DNA of 64,000 bases, from NCBI RefSeq assembly GCF_014204945.1, contig NZ_JACHMN010000001.1, positions 1,116,001 through 1,180,000 of the forward strand, written 5' to 3'. The stretch is from Allocatelliglobosispora scoriae (GTDB lineage Bacteria; Actinomycetota; Actinomycetes; Mycobacteriales; Micromonosporaceae). This document shows, piece by piece, positions 34,013-42,783 of this stretch. The number at the start of each line of letters is the position of its first letter. The stretch's first letter is position 1. Made by a program: the position numbers and the translations under genes. The notes beneath the pieces were generated by a model. That model saw only the letters and a list, made by a program, of their open reading frames with translations. It made no database searches and was not told the origin of the DNA.

Positions 34013-35739
34013 GAACCGGCGCGCTGGGCGGCGATGAAGGCCTGCAGCCGCTCCAGCGGCCAGGCGTTGATGACGTCCTCGCTGCTCAGCCAACCCCGCT
34101 GGGCGATGCCGACGCCGTAGCGCAGATTCGCCAGGTGCCCGGTGGCGTGCGAGTCGGTGTTGACCGCGAACTTCACCCCGTGCCGCCGGGCCCGGAACAC
34201 CAGCTCATCGGGCAGATCAAGCCGATCCGGGAAGCAGTTGATCTCCAACGCGGTCCCCGTCCGGGCCGCGGCGGCGAAGACCGCGTCCCAGTCGGCGTCG
34301 ACGGGCTCGCGGCGCCCGATGGACCGGGTCGACGGGTGCCCGATGATGGCGACATAGGGGTTCTCGCAGGCCCGGATGAAGCGCCGGGTCATCGCGTCGC
34401 GGTCCTGCCGGAAGTGGGAGTGCACCGACGCCACGCAGACGTCGAACCCGGCGAGGAACTCCGCGTCCCAGTCGACCCCGCCCTCGGGGCCGATGTTGAG
34501 CTCCGTGCCGTGCAGCAGCGCCATCGACGTGGTCGCCGCGAGCTCGCGCAGCTCGACCCGCTGGGCGAGCATCTTCTCCGTCGTCATCCGCTGCATCGTC
34601 AGATCGGGCGCGTGGTCGGTGACGGCGTAGTAGCGCAGGCCGCGCTTCTGCGCCGCGGCGACCATCGTGGCCATCGAGGCGACACCGTCGGTGAGGTCGG
34701 TATGGGTGTGCAGGTCGCCCTGGATGTCCGCGACGGTCAGCAGGGTCGGCAGGCCCTCGGCGAGCGCAGCGTCGACCTCGCCGCGGTCCTCGCGCAGCGG
34801 TGGCGGGATCCACGGCAGGCCGAGCTGCTCATAGACCTGCTCCTCGGTCTCCGAGGCGACGAGGGAGCCGTCCTCGGCCTGGAAGAGGCCGTACTCGGAG
34901 AGCTTGAGGCTCTGCCGGATCGCCATCTCCCGCAGCCGGATGTTGTGGGCCTGCGAACCGGTGAAGTAGACGAGCGCGGCACCCCAGGCGCCGGGCGGGA
35001 CGACCCGCAGATCCACCTGCAGGTTGGCGTCGGCCATCCGCACCGAGGTCTTCTTCGGCCCGCGCACGATCACCTCGGCGACACCGGGCAGCCCGACGAA
35101 GGCGTCCATCAGGCCGGTCGAGTCCTCGGCGGCGGCGAGGATGTCGACGTCGCCGATCGTCTCGCGCATCCGGCGCAGCGAACCGGCGTACATGCAGGCC
35201 AAGGTGCCGGGGATCGCGCTCAGCGCGCCCACCATCCGCTCTGCCACGCCCATCGCGGTGGAGACCATGACGCGGCCCGCACCGGTGGCGAGCAGCTCGA
35301 TGCCGTGCATGATCTGCTCGCCGGACTTGGGGCCGAAGCCCTTGATGCTGATGAGCCGGCCCTCCTCGATCGCGGTGACGAGCTCCGCGACGGACGAGAC
35401 ACCGAGCTCGCGGTGCAGCGTGATCGCCTTCTTCGGGCCGAGGTGCGGGATGGCGGTGAGCTCGCGGACCCCGGCGGGGATCAGCTCGCGCAGCTCCTCG
35501 ATCTCGACGACGCTGCCCGTACGCAGGAACTCCGCGATCTTCACCGCGGTGCTCTTGCCGACGTTGGGGATCTGCTGCAGCCCGGCGAGGTCGAGCACGG
35601 CGACGTCGTCGTGGTGCCCGGCGATGGACCGCGCCGCCTTCTCATAGGCCCTGGCCTTGAAGGCGTCGCCACCGTTGATCCAGATCAGGTCGGCGTACTC
35701 CTGGAACAGCCGGGCGACCGTGTCGTTGGCTCGGGCCAT
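34009..35739 (-). CDS. polX: DNA polymerase/3'-5' exonuclease PolX
   Basis: About 576 residues. The N-terminus is a helix-hairpin-helix 8-kDa region (GDAFKARAYEKAARSI, IPNVGKSTAVKIAEFL) and a second HhH (HLGPKKAITLHREL). The pol X palm carries YAGSLRRMRETIGDVDILAA and VDLRVVP. The C-terminal PHP domain shows DLHTHTDLTDG, VTDHAPDLT, ASVHSHFRQD and NTDSHATGH. Family members fill gaps and remove mismatched ends in base-excision repair. Starts at ATG 35748 or GTG 35769 are possible; ATG 35739 has AGGATGG in front. Confidence 0.92.
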   Translation of the reverse strand: MARANDTVARLFQEYADLIWINGGDAFKARAYEKAARSIAGHHDDVAVLDLAGLQQIPNVGKSTAVKIAEFLRTGSVVEIEELRELIPAGVRELTAIPHLGPKKAITLHRELGVSSVAELVTAIEEGRLISIKGFGPKSGEQIMHGIELLATGAGRVMVSTAMGVAERMVGALSAIPGTLACMYAGSLRRMRETIGDVDILAAAEDSTGLMDAFVGLPGVAEVIVRGPKKTSVRMADANLQVDLRVVPPGAWGAALVYFTGSQAHNIRLREMAIRQSLKLSEYGLFQAEDGSLVASETEEQVYEQLGLPWIPPPLREDRGEVDAALAEGLPTLLTVADIQGDLHTHTDLTDGVASMATMVAAAQKRGLRYYAVTDHAPDLTMQRMTTEKMLAQRVELRELAATTSMALLHGTELNIGPEGGVDWDAEFLAGFDVCVASVHSHFRQDRDAMTRRFIRACENPYVAIIGHPSTRSIGRREPVDADWDAVFAAAARTGTALEINCFPDRLDLPDELVFRARRHGVKFAVNTDSHATGHLANLRYGVGIAQRGWLSSEDVINAWPLERLQAFIAAQRAGS

Positions 35740-35774
35740 GGCCACCATCCTATGGTCGCCCACCGACACAGCGG

Positions 35775-35854
35775 CCTCCCTGTCACGTTTTGCAGCAAAG
35801 CGTGGCCTCCCGTGCCGAGATGGCCACGCTTTGCTGCAAAACGTGACAGGGAGG
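35775..35854. repeat. 33-bp-arm inverted repeat in a divergent promoter region (family A)
   Basis: Perfect arms 35775-35807 and 35822-35854 with a 14-nt loop, between the divergent polX and ligase genes. The arm shares TGCAGCAAAGCGTG with the palindrome at 11370-11439. A terminator role is unlikely between divergent genes. Confidence 0.8.
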
Positions 35855-35879
35855 GGCGGGTCCTGGCGAGAATGGGGCC

Positions 35880-36842
35880 GTGGAGCTGCCTCCGGTCGTC
35901 CTGCCGATGCTCGCCACGGCCGGTCCGGTGCCGACCATGCCCGGGTTCGGATTCGAGTTCAAGTGGGACGGCCTGCGCGCGATCGTCAGCGTCGCCGGGC
36001 CGCACCTGCGCATCGTGTCGCGCAACGGCGCCGAGATCACCGACAGCTACCCCGAGCTGGCGTCGCTGGTCCCGCTGCTCGCGGGCCACGCGGCCACGCT
36101 CGACGCGGAGATCGTCGCGCTCGGGCCGGGCGGCGCGCCGAGCTTCGCCGAGATCCAGAAACGCATGCACGTACGCACGCCGAGCCCTCACCTCGTCGCC
36201 GCCGTCCCGATCGCGCTCTACGTCTTCGACCTGCTCCACTTCGACGTACCGACGACCGCCCTGCCCTATTCGCGGCGCCGGGAGCTCCTCGACGACCTGG
36301 CCCTGAGCGCACCCCACGTGCTGACCCCGCCCTGGTTCACCGACGTGCCCGGCCAGGACGTGCTCGCCACCGCCAAGGAGGCCGGGCTGGAGGGCGTCGT
36401 GTCCAAGCGCCTCGACTCGGCCTACCACCCGGGACGCAGCCACGCCTGGATCAAGACACCGCTGTGGCAGACGACCGAGGTGGTGATCGGCGGCTGGACC
36501 CCCGGTTCCGGCCGCCGCGCCGCAACCCTGGGCTCGCTGCTGCTCGGCATGCACGACGATCGCGGCGACCTGGCGTATGTCGGCAACGTCGGCACCGGCT
36601 TCACCGACGCGGCCCTCGACCACCTGCTCGCCCTGCTGACCGGACTGGAGCAGCCCGGCTCCCCGTTCACCGGCGAGATCCCCCGGGAGTACGCCAGGGC
36701 GGCCCGCTGGACCCGGCCCGCGCTCGTCGGCGAGGTCGAGTTCCGCAACTGGACCCCGGACGGCAGGCTGCGCCATCCGAGCTGGCGCGGTCTGCGCCCC
36801 GACCGGCACCCGGACGAGATAGCTCTGGCCTATCCCAGCTGA
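35880..36842 (+). CDS. Stand-alone ATP-dependent DNA ligase (LigD ligase-domain type)
   Basis: A 320-residue ligase of nucleotidyltransferase plus OB-fold domains. Motif I is FEFKWDGLRAI with the adenylated Lys near residue 28. TLDAEIVAL (III), LEGVVSKRLDSAYHPGRSH (IV) and HAWIKTPLW (V) follow. The size and EGVVSKR motif match the ligase domain of LigD or LigC-type repair ligases. No polymerase or nuclease domain is attached, and no Ku gene is in the window. It starts at GTG and overlaps the convergent sigma gene by 13 bp. Confidence 0.9.
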   Translation: MELPPVVLPMLATAGPVPTMPGFGFEFKWDGLRAIVSVAGPHLRIVSRNGAEITDSYPELASLVPLLAGHAATLDAEIVALGPGGAPSFAEIQKRMHVRTPSPHLVAAVPIALYVFDLLHFDVPTTALPYSRRRELLDDLALSAPHVLTPPWFTDVPGQDVLATAKEAGLEGVVSKRLDSAYHPGRSHAWIKTPLWQTTEVVIGGWTPGSGRRAATLGSLLLGMHDDRGDLAYVGNVGTGFTDAALDHLLALLTGLEQPGSPFTGEIPREYARAARWTRPALVGEVEFRNWTPDGRLRHPSWRGLRPDRHPDEIALAYPS

Positions 36843-38062
36843 TCGCGGCGGCGGGTCAGGTAGGCGATCTCGGCGGTGTTGCGCGCCAGCTCGATGGCCC
36901 TGTCGTACGCCTCGCGCGACTGCCGGCTGCGGCCCACCCGGCGCAGCAGGTCGGCGCGGGTCGCGTGGTAGGCGTGATAGCCGGCCAACGGGTCGCCGAG
37001 GCGGTCGACGGCCGCCAGCGCCACCTCCGGGCCGTCCAGCTCGGCGACCGCGATGGCCCGGTTGAGGGCGACGATCGGCGACGGGTCGAGGCGGACGAGC
37101 TGGTTGTAGAGGGCGACGACCTGCGACCAGTCCGTATCGCGTACATCGCGGGCGGAGGTGTGCACGGCGCTGATCGCGGCGAGGATCTGGTAGCGCCCCG
37201 GAGCCACCCGGGCGGCGATTCGTTCCCGCACCAGCCGGTGCCCCTCGGCGATCAGAACCGGGTCCCAGGCCCCGCGGTCCTGCTCGTCGAGGGTGACGAG
37301 TTCGCCGCTCGCCGAGACCCGGGCGGTGCGGCGGGCCTCGGTGAGCAGCATCAGCGCCAGCAGCCCGACCACCTCGCCGTCGGCCGGCATGAGGGCGCGG
37401 ATCAGGCGGGTGAGCCGGATCGCCTCGGCGGTCAGATCGTGGCGAACGGGATCGGTGCCGGCCCCCGTCGCCAGATAGCCCTCGTTGAAGACGAGGAACA
37501 GGACGGCGAGTACGCCGGAGATGCGTACCGGCAGATCCTCCGCACCCGGCACCCGATAGGGGATGCGGGCATCCTTGATCTTGGCTTTCGCGCGGGTGAT
37601 CCGCCGCTCCATGGCGGTCTCCTGCACCAGGAAGGCACGGGCGATCTCGGGCACGGTCAGACCGCCGACCATCCGCAGCGTCAGCGCCACCCGGGTCTCC
37701 ATCGCGAGCGCCGGGTGGCAGCAGGTGAAGATCAGCCGGAGTCGATCGTCGTCGATGGCGCCCAGAGGCTCGGGCGGTTCGTCGACATACATCAGCTGAG
37801 CCTCCTTCTGCTTGTCGTCGCGCTTGCTCTCGCGCCGGATCCGGTCGATGGCCTTGCGGTGGGCGGTGGTGGTCAGCCAGGCGCCGGGATTCGGGGGTAC
37901 GCCGTCGGCCGGCCACCGCTCGACGGCGGTCGCGTACGCCTCTGCCGCAGCCTCCTCGGCGATGTCGAGGTCACCGAAACGCCTGGTCAGGGCTGCGACC
38001 ACCCGGGCCCACTCCTGTTGGTGGGCACGGGTGATCGCTGCCCGGACGTCGATCGCGCTCAC
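36830..38062 (-). CDS. ECF42-type RNA polymerase sigma factor
   Basis: A 410-residue protein. Sigma-2 (RRFGDLDIAEEAAAEAYATA, NPGAWLTTTAHRKAIDRIRR) and sigma-4 (RVALTLRMVGGLTVPEIARA, QETAMERRITRAKAKI) are followed by a 200-residue helical extension with TPR-like repeats ending REAYDRAIELARNTAEIAYL. This architecture and the upstream DGPF protein gene define the ECF42 group, which lacks a classical anti-sigma. GTG 38062 overlaps the DGPF gene stop (GTGA). Confidence 0.9.
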   Translation of the reverse strand: MSAIDVRAAITRAHQQEWARVVAALTRRFGDLDIAEEAAAEAYATAVERWPADGVPPNPGAWLTTTAHRKAIDRIRRESKRDDKQKEAQLMYVDEPPEPLGAIDDDRLRLIFTCCHPALAMETRVALTLRMVGGLTVPEIARAFLVQETAMERRITRAKAKIKDARIPYRVPGAEDLPVRISGVLAVLFLVFNEGYLATGAGTDPVRHDLTAEAIRLTRLIRALMPADGEVVGLLALMLLTEARRTARVSASGELVTLDEQDRGAWDPVLIAEGHRLVRERIAARVAPGRYQILAAISAVHTSARDVRDTDWSQVVALYNQLVRLDPSPIVALNRAIAVAELDGPEVALAAVDRLGDPLAGYHAYHATRADLLRRVGRSRQSREAYDRAIELARNTAEIAYLTRRRDQLG

Positions 38063-38382
38063 AGGAACGGACGCACCTCGACCTTGCGGTTGCACGCCTT
38101 CGACCCCTCGGCGGCGAGCTTGAGCGCCACGTCGAGGTCGGGGGCCTCGATGATCCAGAAGCCGGCGAGGAACTCCTTCGACTCCAGGAAGGGCCCGTCG
38201 GTGAACAGCGCCTCCCCGCCCCGGTTGTCGATGACGGTGGCCGTGTCGGGCACCCCGAGACCGCCGGCGAACACCCAGTGACCCTCGGCCTGGAGCCGGT
38301 CGTTGAACACGTCGATCGCGGCCATCTCGTCGTCGGTGGCCAGATCGGCCGCGTCGAAGATCACGGAAAGCAGGTACTGCAT
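38059..38382 (-). CDS. DGPF (YCII-related) domain protein
   Basis: A 107-residue protein of the YCII/DGPF fold: MQYLLSVIFD at the N-terminus and ALFTDGPFLESKEFLAGFWI, with the TDGPF signature near residue 62. DGPF proteins are the conserved genetic partners of ECF42 sigma factors, though their mode of action is not known. It is coupled to the sigma gene through GTGA. A purine-rich AGGAGATGATCTAG leader precedes the ATG. Confidence 0.92.
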   Translation of the reverse strand: MQYLLSVIFDAADLATDDEMAAIDVFNDRLQAEGHWVFAGGLGVPDTATVIDNRGGEALFTDGPFLESKEFLAGFWIIEAPDLDVALKLAAEGSKACNRKVEVRPFL

Positions 38383-38728
38383 CTAGATCATCTCCTGTGG
38401 TTCGGGGCGCCCCTCGCGGGCGGCCGCTCACCCTTACTACGAACCACTCTCCCCCGACCCGACACCGCCCCGGATTTCCTTACGAAGGTTTCGGCCAACG
38501 CGCGACGGAGGTAGGTCCTGCCGGCGAACTCGACCTTCGTGCTCTTTCCCGGCATCGCGCTCACGGTCGCCTCCGGGGCGATGTCCGTCACCGCGTGGCG
38601 AGACCCCGACCGGTGAGCCTGGCCGCGACAGCAAAAGCGGTAGGTGCATAGACTGCAGGCGCGTGCTCGGGCCAGACCCCCCTCAGCGTCGCACGTCAGT
38701 CAGCGACGGCGCACGGAAGGCGGTCGGC
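38383..38728. other. 346-bp divergent region with one doubtful ORF
   Basis: Upstream region of the DGPF/ECF42 pair and of the GAF-PP2C gene. A minus-strand frame at 38388-38555 (56 codons, MPGKSTKVEFAGRTYLRRAL) has good third-position GC only in its first half and may be a gene remnant. No clear promoter was recognised. Confidence 0.35.
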
Positions 38729-40024
38729 ATGACCCTCCTGCTACCGGGTCCGCACGAGATCCCGGCCGGCGTCTTCGACCCGGTCAGGCTCGCTGCGGTG
38801 CGGGCCACCGGCCTGCTGGACACCTCCCCGGAGGACGCCTTCGACGAGCTGGCCCGCCTCGCCACGCTCATCGCCGAGGTCCCGCTCGCGTTCATCACCG
38901 TCGTCGACGACACCCGTTCGTACTGGAAGAGCAGCATCGGCCTGGAGATCGGCGATGTGACGCAGCGGCAGAACCCGGTGAGGGACAGCTTCTGCAAGTA
39001 CCTGATCGCCGCCGACGGCCCCGTCGTCCTCGATGATGTCGCCGCCGACACCCGGGTGCGCGACAACCCGACCGTGACGAAGCTCGTGATCGGCGCCTGG
39101 GCCGGCTACCCGATCCGCGGCGCCAACGGCGAGATCATCGACGGCTTCTGCGTCGTCAGCCACGAACCCCGGCACTGGACCGAGCGGGAACTCCGGACCC
39201 TCGACACCCTGTCGCGCGCCGCGTCCAAGGAGATCGCGCTCCGCGAGGCGCTCAGCGTCGCCGAGCAACGCCTCGTCGACATGACCGCCGCCCATGAGCA
39301 CGCGGTCGCGCTCGCCCGCACGCTGCAGGCGAGCCTGCTGCCGCCGATCCTGCCCGCCGTCCCCGGAGTCCAGGTCGCCGCCTTCTACCAGGCCGCCGCC
39401 GGGACCACGGAGGTCGTCGGCGACTTCTACGACCTGTTCCGCACGCCCGACGGGTGGGGTGCGGCGATCGGCGACGTCTGCGGCCACGGCGTCGAGGCCG
39501 CGCAGGTAGCGGCGCTGGCCCGCCACACCCTGCGGGCGGACGCGAACTTCTTCGAGCAGCCCAGCGCCGTGCTCGCCAACCTCGACCGCACCCTGTTCGC
39601 GGCGAACGGGATCAACGGCAGGTTCCTGACCGCCGCGTACGCCACCTTCCGCGTCACCGGCACCGGCCTGGACGGGAGGCTGTGCCTGGGCGGACACCCC
39701 AAGCCCCTGGTACGCCGAGCCGACGGCACCGTCGCCGCCGTCGGGGTGCTCGGCACCTTCCTCGGCGCGCTGCCCCGCATCAGCCTCACCGATGTCGACG
39801 TCCACCTCGACCCCGGCGACCTGCTGCTGCTCTACACCGACGGGCTCACCGAGCGGCGGCTGCCCGGTGGCCGGCAGTTCGGTGACACGGAGTTCGCCGC
39901 ATCCCTCGCAGCGACCCGGGGCCTCACCGCGCAGGAGGCCGTCATCAGCATCGCCGAGGCCGCGAACCGTTTCGCCCCAGGCTATTCCGACGACACCGCC
40001 CTGCTCGCCCTGCAACCGCGGTAG
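38729..40024 (+). CDS. GAF-PP2C (RsbU-like) phosphatase
   Basis: A 431-residue protein. Residues about 15-170 form a GAF domain (AAVRATGLLDTSPEDAFDEL, AFITVVDDTRSYWKS, RDSFCKYLI). A coiled linker leads to the SpoIIE-type phosphatase: ARTLQASLLPPILP, EVVGDFYDLFR, AIGDVCGHGVEAAQVAAL, LGGHPKPLVRR, LLLLYTDGLTERR and YSDDTALLAL. A typical actinomycete regulator of STAS antagonists. ATG 38729 with GGAAGGCGG upstream is chosen over GTG 38663. Confidence 0.9.
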   Translation: MTLLLPGPHEIPAGVFDPVRLAAVRATGLLDTSPEDAFDELARLATLIAEVPLAFITVVDDTRSYWKSSIGLEIGDVTQRQNPVRDSFCKYLIAADGPVVLDDVAADTRVRDNPTVTKLVIGAWAGYPIRGANGEIIDGFCVVSHEPRHWTERELRTLDTLSRAASKEIALREALSVAEQRLVDMTAAHEHAVALARTLQASLLPPILPAVPGVQVAAFYQAAAGTTEVVGDFYDLFRTPDGWGAAIGDVCGHGVEAAQVAALARHTLRADANFFEQPSAVLANLDRTLFAANGINGRFLTAAYATFRVTGTGLDGRLCLGGHPKPLVRRADGTVAAVGVLGTFLGALPRISLTDVDVHLDPGDLLLLYTDGLTERRLPGGRQFGDTEFAASLAATRGLTAQEAVISIAEAANRFAPGYSDDTALLALQPR

Positions 40025-40075
40025 GGCTTCTCCACCTCTATTCGGATCCGAGCACGACCCGTTACCGTATCGGCC

Positions 40076-40675
40076 ATGAGCGATCAAGCGGTCAGAACCG
40101 GGGACATGACACGGGTCGCCACACGGGTGTTCCTCGCGCTGGTGGCGATGGTGGCGGGCTACATCTTCGCGGCGTTGCTCGTCGTCGACGACGGCGGTGA
40201 GAACTGGCGCTACTACGTCCGCCAAGCCCTGAGCACCGAGGGCTTCCTGATCGTCGCCTTCTACTTCATGACCCTCGCCATCGGCCTCGTCCTGCACGGC
40301 CTGCCGGAGATCGGCCGCCGGGACCGGTTCGCGCCCGCCATCGTCGCGACGGGTCTGCTCGCCGTCTACGGCCTGGTGATCGCGTTGCTCGCCTGGCCGC
40401 TGGCAGGCACGACATCCGGGTCCCCCATCTACGACCAGTCGCCCCCCAACCCCGGCCCGCTCTTCGTCATCTGGCTGTGCTGCGCCCTGCTGCCGATCGC
40501 GTTCGCCGCCTGCGCCGGGCAGTTGTTCCCGCACTCTCGGGACGGCATGACCTCCGGCGAACGCCCGCTGCTCGCCGTCTTCACCGACGGCCGCATGCTG
40601 CGCATCGCCGTCATCAGCTGGGTGCTCGGCGGCATCGCGCTGCTCGTGCTGCTCTTCGCCATCGCCGTCTATTAG
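40076..40675 (+). CDS. Hypothetical membrane protein
   Basis: A 199-residue protein with five predicted transmembrane helices, starting VFLALVAMVAGYIFAALLVV and ending VISWVLGGIALLVLLFAIAV. An outer or inner loop PIYDQSPPNPGPLFVIW separates helices 3 and 4. Third-position GC is high throughout. I do not recognise a family. It is convergent with the next gene, overlapping it by 4 bp. Confidence 0.7.
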   Translation: MSDQAVRTGDMTRVATRVFLALVAMVAGYIFAALLVVDDGGENWRYYVRQALSTEGFLIVAFYFMTLAIGLVLHGLPEIGRRDRFAPAIVATGLLAVYGLVIALLAWPLAGTTSGSPIYDQSPPNPGPLFVIWLCCALLPIAFAACAGQLFPHSRDGMTSGERPLLAVFTDGRMLRIAVISWVLGGIALLVLLFAIAVY

Positions 40676-41079
40676 TCGCCCGACCGCACGGCACGGCGCG
40701 GCTGGAGGGCGTCCTCGAATCCATGATCGACGGCGACGGCGAAGGACCGGCCGTCGCCGGTGACGATGCGCGCGACGCGACGGCTGCCGAGGCTGCGCCG
40801 CTCCGGCACCGTGGGCGGGCCCACCGACACCGTCGCCCCGGCGAGCGGGATGCTCCGCAGCGCGACGGCGCCGTCGGCGTCGACCGAGAAGGTCACCTCC
40901 GTCGAGGTGAAGACCAGGTGCCCGCCGAGCCAACCGTCCTGCTCGAAGGGCGAATCGAAGCCGTGCACCAGTCCAGGGACCGCGACCGATCCGTCGGGAC
41001 GCCGACGGGGGCGAGGCCGACGCGAGAATCCGGGGACCAGCAAAGCCCCGAGCACCGACCGCATTAGAGCACCGACCAT
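40672..41079 (-). CDS. Hypothetical protein with short N-terminal hydrophobic segment
   Basis: About 135 residues. The N-terminus MVGALMRSVLGALLVPGFSR is weakly hydrophobic, then RRPRPRRRPDG, then alternating strands (GGHLVFTSTEVTFSVDADGA, RSIPLAGATVSVGP, RRVARIVTGDGRSFAVAV) that resemble a PH-like or GRAM-like barrel. ATG 41079 has AGGA 9 nt upstream; ATG 41088 is an alternative. No named family recognised. Confidence 0.6.
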   Translation of the reverse strand: MVGALMRSVLGALLVPGFSRRPRPRRRPDGSVAVPGLVHGFDSPFEQDGWLGGHLVFTSTEVTFSVDADGAVALRSIPLAGATVSVGPPTVPERRSLGSRRVARIVTGDGRSFAVAVDHGFEDALQPRRAVRSGD

Positions 41080-41134
41080 GAGCACCATCCTGCACGACCC
41101 GTGCCACCCCGTGCCAGAGCAGCAGGGGCAGGCG

Positions 41135-41581
41135 TCAGGACTTGAAGGGGCCGACGATCTCCGCGGTGATCCAGCCGCCGTAGAAACGCCCTGCCTGCGG
41201 CGTGACGACCTCGCCGTCGACCGTCGCGGTGTCGATCCGGCTCGCGTAGAACGCCACCGCGTCCTTGATCTCGGCGAACGCATCGGTGGGGTCGGGGTAG
41301 AACCAGCCGACGTCGGGCACGACCGTGCCGTCGGGCAGGTGCAGGTTCCAGTAGGACGCGGCGCCCTTGAACTCGCAGAACGAGCTGCGCTGCGACGGCT
41401 TCAGCAGATCGCGGCGGACATCTGCGATCGGGATGTAGAAGACCGGCGGGTGGGAGGTCTCCAGGACCCGCCAGCCGCCTGACGTGGCGGCGATCGTCAC
41501 ACCGTGGTGGATCACCTCGATGCGGCGGGTGTTCGGCTCCAAGCGGGGCGGACGCGGATAATCCCAGACAGACTCGGTCAC
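41135..41581 (-). CDS. DUF427 domain protein
   Basis: About 148 residues: VWDYPRPPRLEPNTRRIEV, SGGWRVLETSHPPVFYIPIA, SFCEFKGAASYWNL and VGWFYPDPTDAFAEIKDAVA, ending RFYGGWITAEIVGPFK. These are the conserved blocks of DUF427 (CEFKGxAxYW), a compact beta-rich family without assigned activity. Consecutive GTG codons at 41584 and 41581 are both possible starts after AGGATGGA. Confidence 0.88.
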   Translation of the reverse strand: MTESVWDYPRPPRLEPNTRRIEVIHHGVTIAATSGGWRVLETSHPPVFYIPIADVRRDLLKPSQRSSFCEFKGAASYWNLHLPDGTVVPDVGWFYPDPTDAFAEIKDAVAFYASRIDTATVDGEVVTPQAGRFYGGWITAEIVGPFKS

Positions 41582-41617
41582 CACTCCATCCTGGCACCTG
41601 GGCCGGGCCGACACCAC

Positions 41618-41794
41618 CTACGCGAACAGCCCTGGCAGAACGGTCGGGTCGGCGACGACGGCCTGGGCGACGTCCCCGAGGCGCTGGTTGCTGCGCCGGG
41701 CGTATGCGCGGATCAGGACGAACGCCTCGTCGACGGTGACGCCCCGCGTTCTTCTTCCGTGTCGAGTCGCTTTTATCGTCCGTGAGGCGCTCAT
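41618..41794 (-). CDS. Orphan C-terminal ANTAR-domain fragment
   Basis: A 58-codon frame opening with ATG that overlaps the stop of the upstream GAF-ANTAR gene (ATGA). After a basic 17-residue leader it reads GVTVDEAFVLIRAYARRSNQ then RLGDVAQAVVADPTVLPGLF. This matches the last two helices of an ANTAR RNA-binding domain and aligns with IRAYAYANDRRLSDVAGDIV of its neighbour. The first ANTAR helix and any sensor domain are missing. It is either a remnant of a second gene or a small coupled half-domain protein. Confidence 0.55.
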   Translation of the reverse strand: MSASRTIKATRHGRRTRGVTVDEAFVLIRAYARRSNQRLGDVAQAVVADPTVLPGLFA

Positions 41795-42519
41795 GGGAGC
41801 TGCCCGTCGAAGCTGATCCGGCGGGCGACGATGTCACCGGCGACGTCGCTCAGTCGCCGGTCGTTGGCGTAGGCGTAGGCGCGGATCCGGACCATCGCGT
41901 CGGCCAGGGTCGTCGAGAGCTGCACCATGACCATGCCCTGTGCCTGGAACAGCTCCGACCGCGAACCCAGCGGATCGTCGGGCCAGCCGTGGCGGTGGTC
42001 GGTCTCGGCGTGGTCCTGCCCGTCGAGCAGGGTCGTGACCGCGACCTCGGCGAAGGTGAGCGCGAGGACGAGCTCGTCGGACGTGAGCATGCCGGTCTCG
42101 GTGCGAAACACGTCGAGGATGCCCAGGCGGGCGGCCCCGATCTGCAACGGGAACGCGAAGACGGCCCCGACCCCGCCCTCCCGCACCGCGGGCGAGTACG
42201 CCGGCCAGCGGGCCATCGCCTGGTCCAGGTCCGGGATGAGCACGGGGTGCTGCAACGCGTAGGCGTCGATGCACGGACCCTCGCCCAGGGTCAGCTGCAG
42301 CTCCTCGAGGCGTTCGGTGGCCGGATCGGAGGCCGCCGTCACCGCCCGCAGCCCGGTCTTGACCATGACGGTCAGACCGGCACCGGAGGCGCTCAGGGCT
42401 CGCGCCGTCGCCGCGCACAGCCGCCGCAGCCCGCCCACCGCACCGGGCCCGTCGCCGTCGGCAATCGGCTCGGCCTCGATGAGGTCTTCGACCTGCTGGA
42501 AACGGTCCCTCACGGGCAC
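41791..42519 (-). CDS. GAF and ANTAR domain regulator
   Basis: About 242 residues. A GAF domain covers roughly residues 30-165 (SASGAGLTVMVKTGLRAVTA, LTLGEGPCIDAYALQHPVLI, VGAVFAFPLQIGAARLGILD). The C-terminal ANTAR domain follows (ELFQAQGMVMVQLSTTLADA, MVRIRAYAYANDRRLSDVAG). ANTAR proteins act as transcription antiterminators by binding paired RNA hairpins. GTG 42519 is chosen as start after a GGGG site. Its stop overlaps the orphan ANTAR frame. Confidence 0.88.
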   Translation of the reverse strand: MPVRDRFQQVEDLIEAEPIADGDGPGAVGGLRRLCAATARALSASGAGLTVMVKTGLRAVTAASDPATERLEELQLTLGEGPCIDAYALQHPVLIPDLDQAMARWPAYSPAVREGGVGAVFAFPLQIGAARLGILDVFRTETGMLTSDELVLALTFAEVAVTTLLDGQDHAETDHRHGWPDDPLGSRSELFQAQGMVMVQLSTTLADAMVRIRAYAYANDRRLSDVAGDIVARRISFDGQLP

Positions 42520-42783
42520 CCCGGGTCGGCACCGGCGCACCGGGGTGCTGCACAGGGCCCGGGTGCACGACCGATGGTGGGCATGGCTACCTTCCGAAAA
42601 GGAATTGCGTGCCACCGTGGGGCCGGGGTAGCCAGGCCGATGGCATCACCAGCCCTTTTCGGACCTTACCACCGGTCGGATGGCGCGCATCTTGGACGAC
42701 AGGGCCGCTGGAAGGGTGGCGGACAGCCGCGTAGCCTGACGATGTTTTGATCGTAGAGACGGCGGACAGGGCCGGCCGCAGGG

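Noticed and set aside
34135-36306. 723-codon open frame on the plus strand antisense to polX
   Set aside because: A GC-rich shadow of a well-supported gene. The product is Arg/Gly/His-rich without motifs, while polX and ligase have complete domain sets on their own frames.
38388-38591. 67-codon minus-strand frame between DGPF and GAF-PP2C genes
   Set aside because: Coding character fades after about 30 codons and the end runs into the DGPF leader. Mentioned only as a possible remnant.
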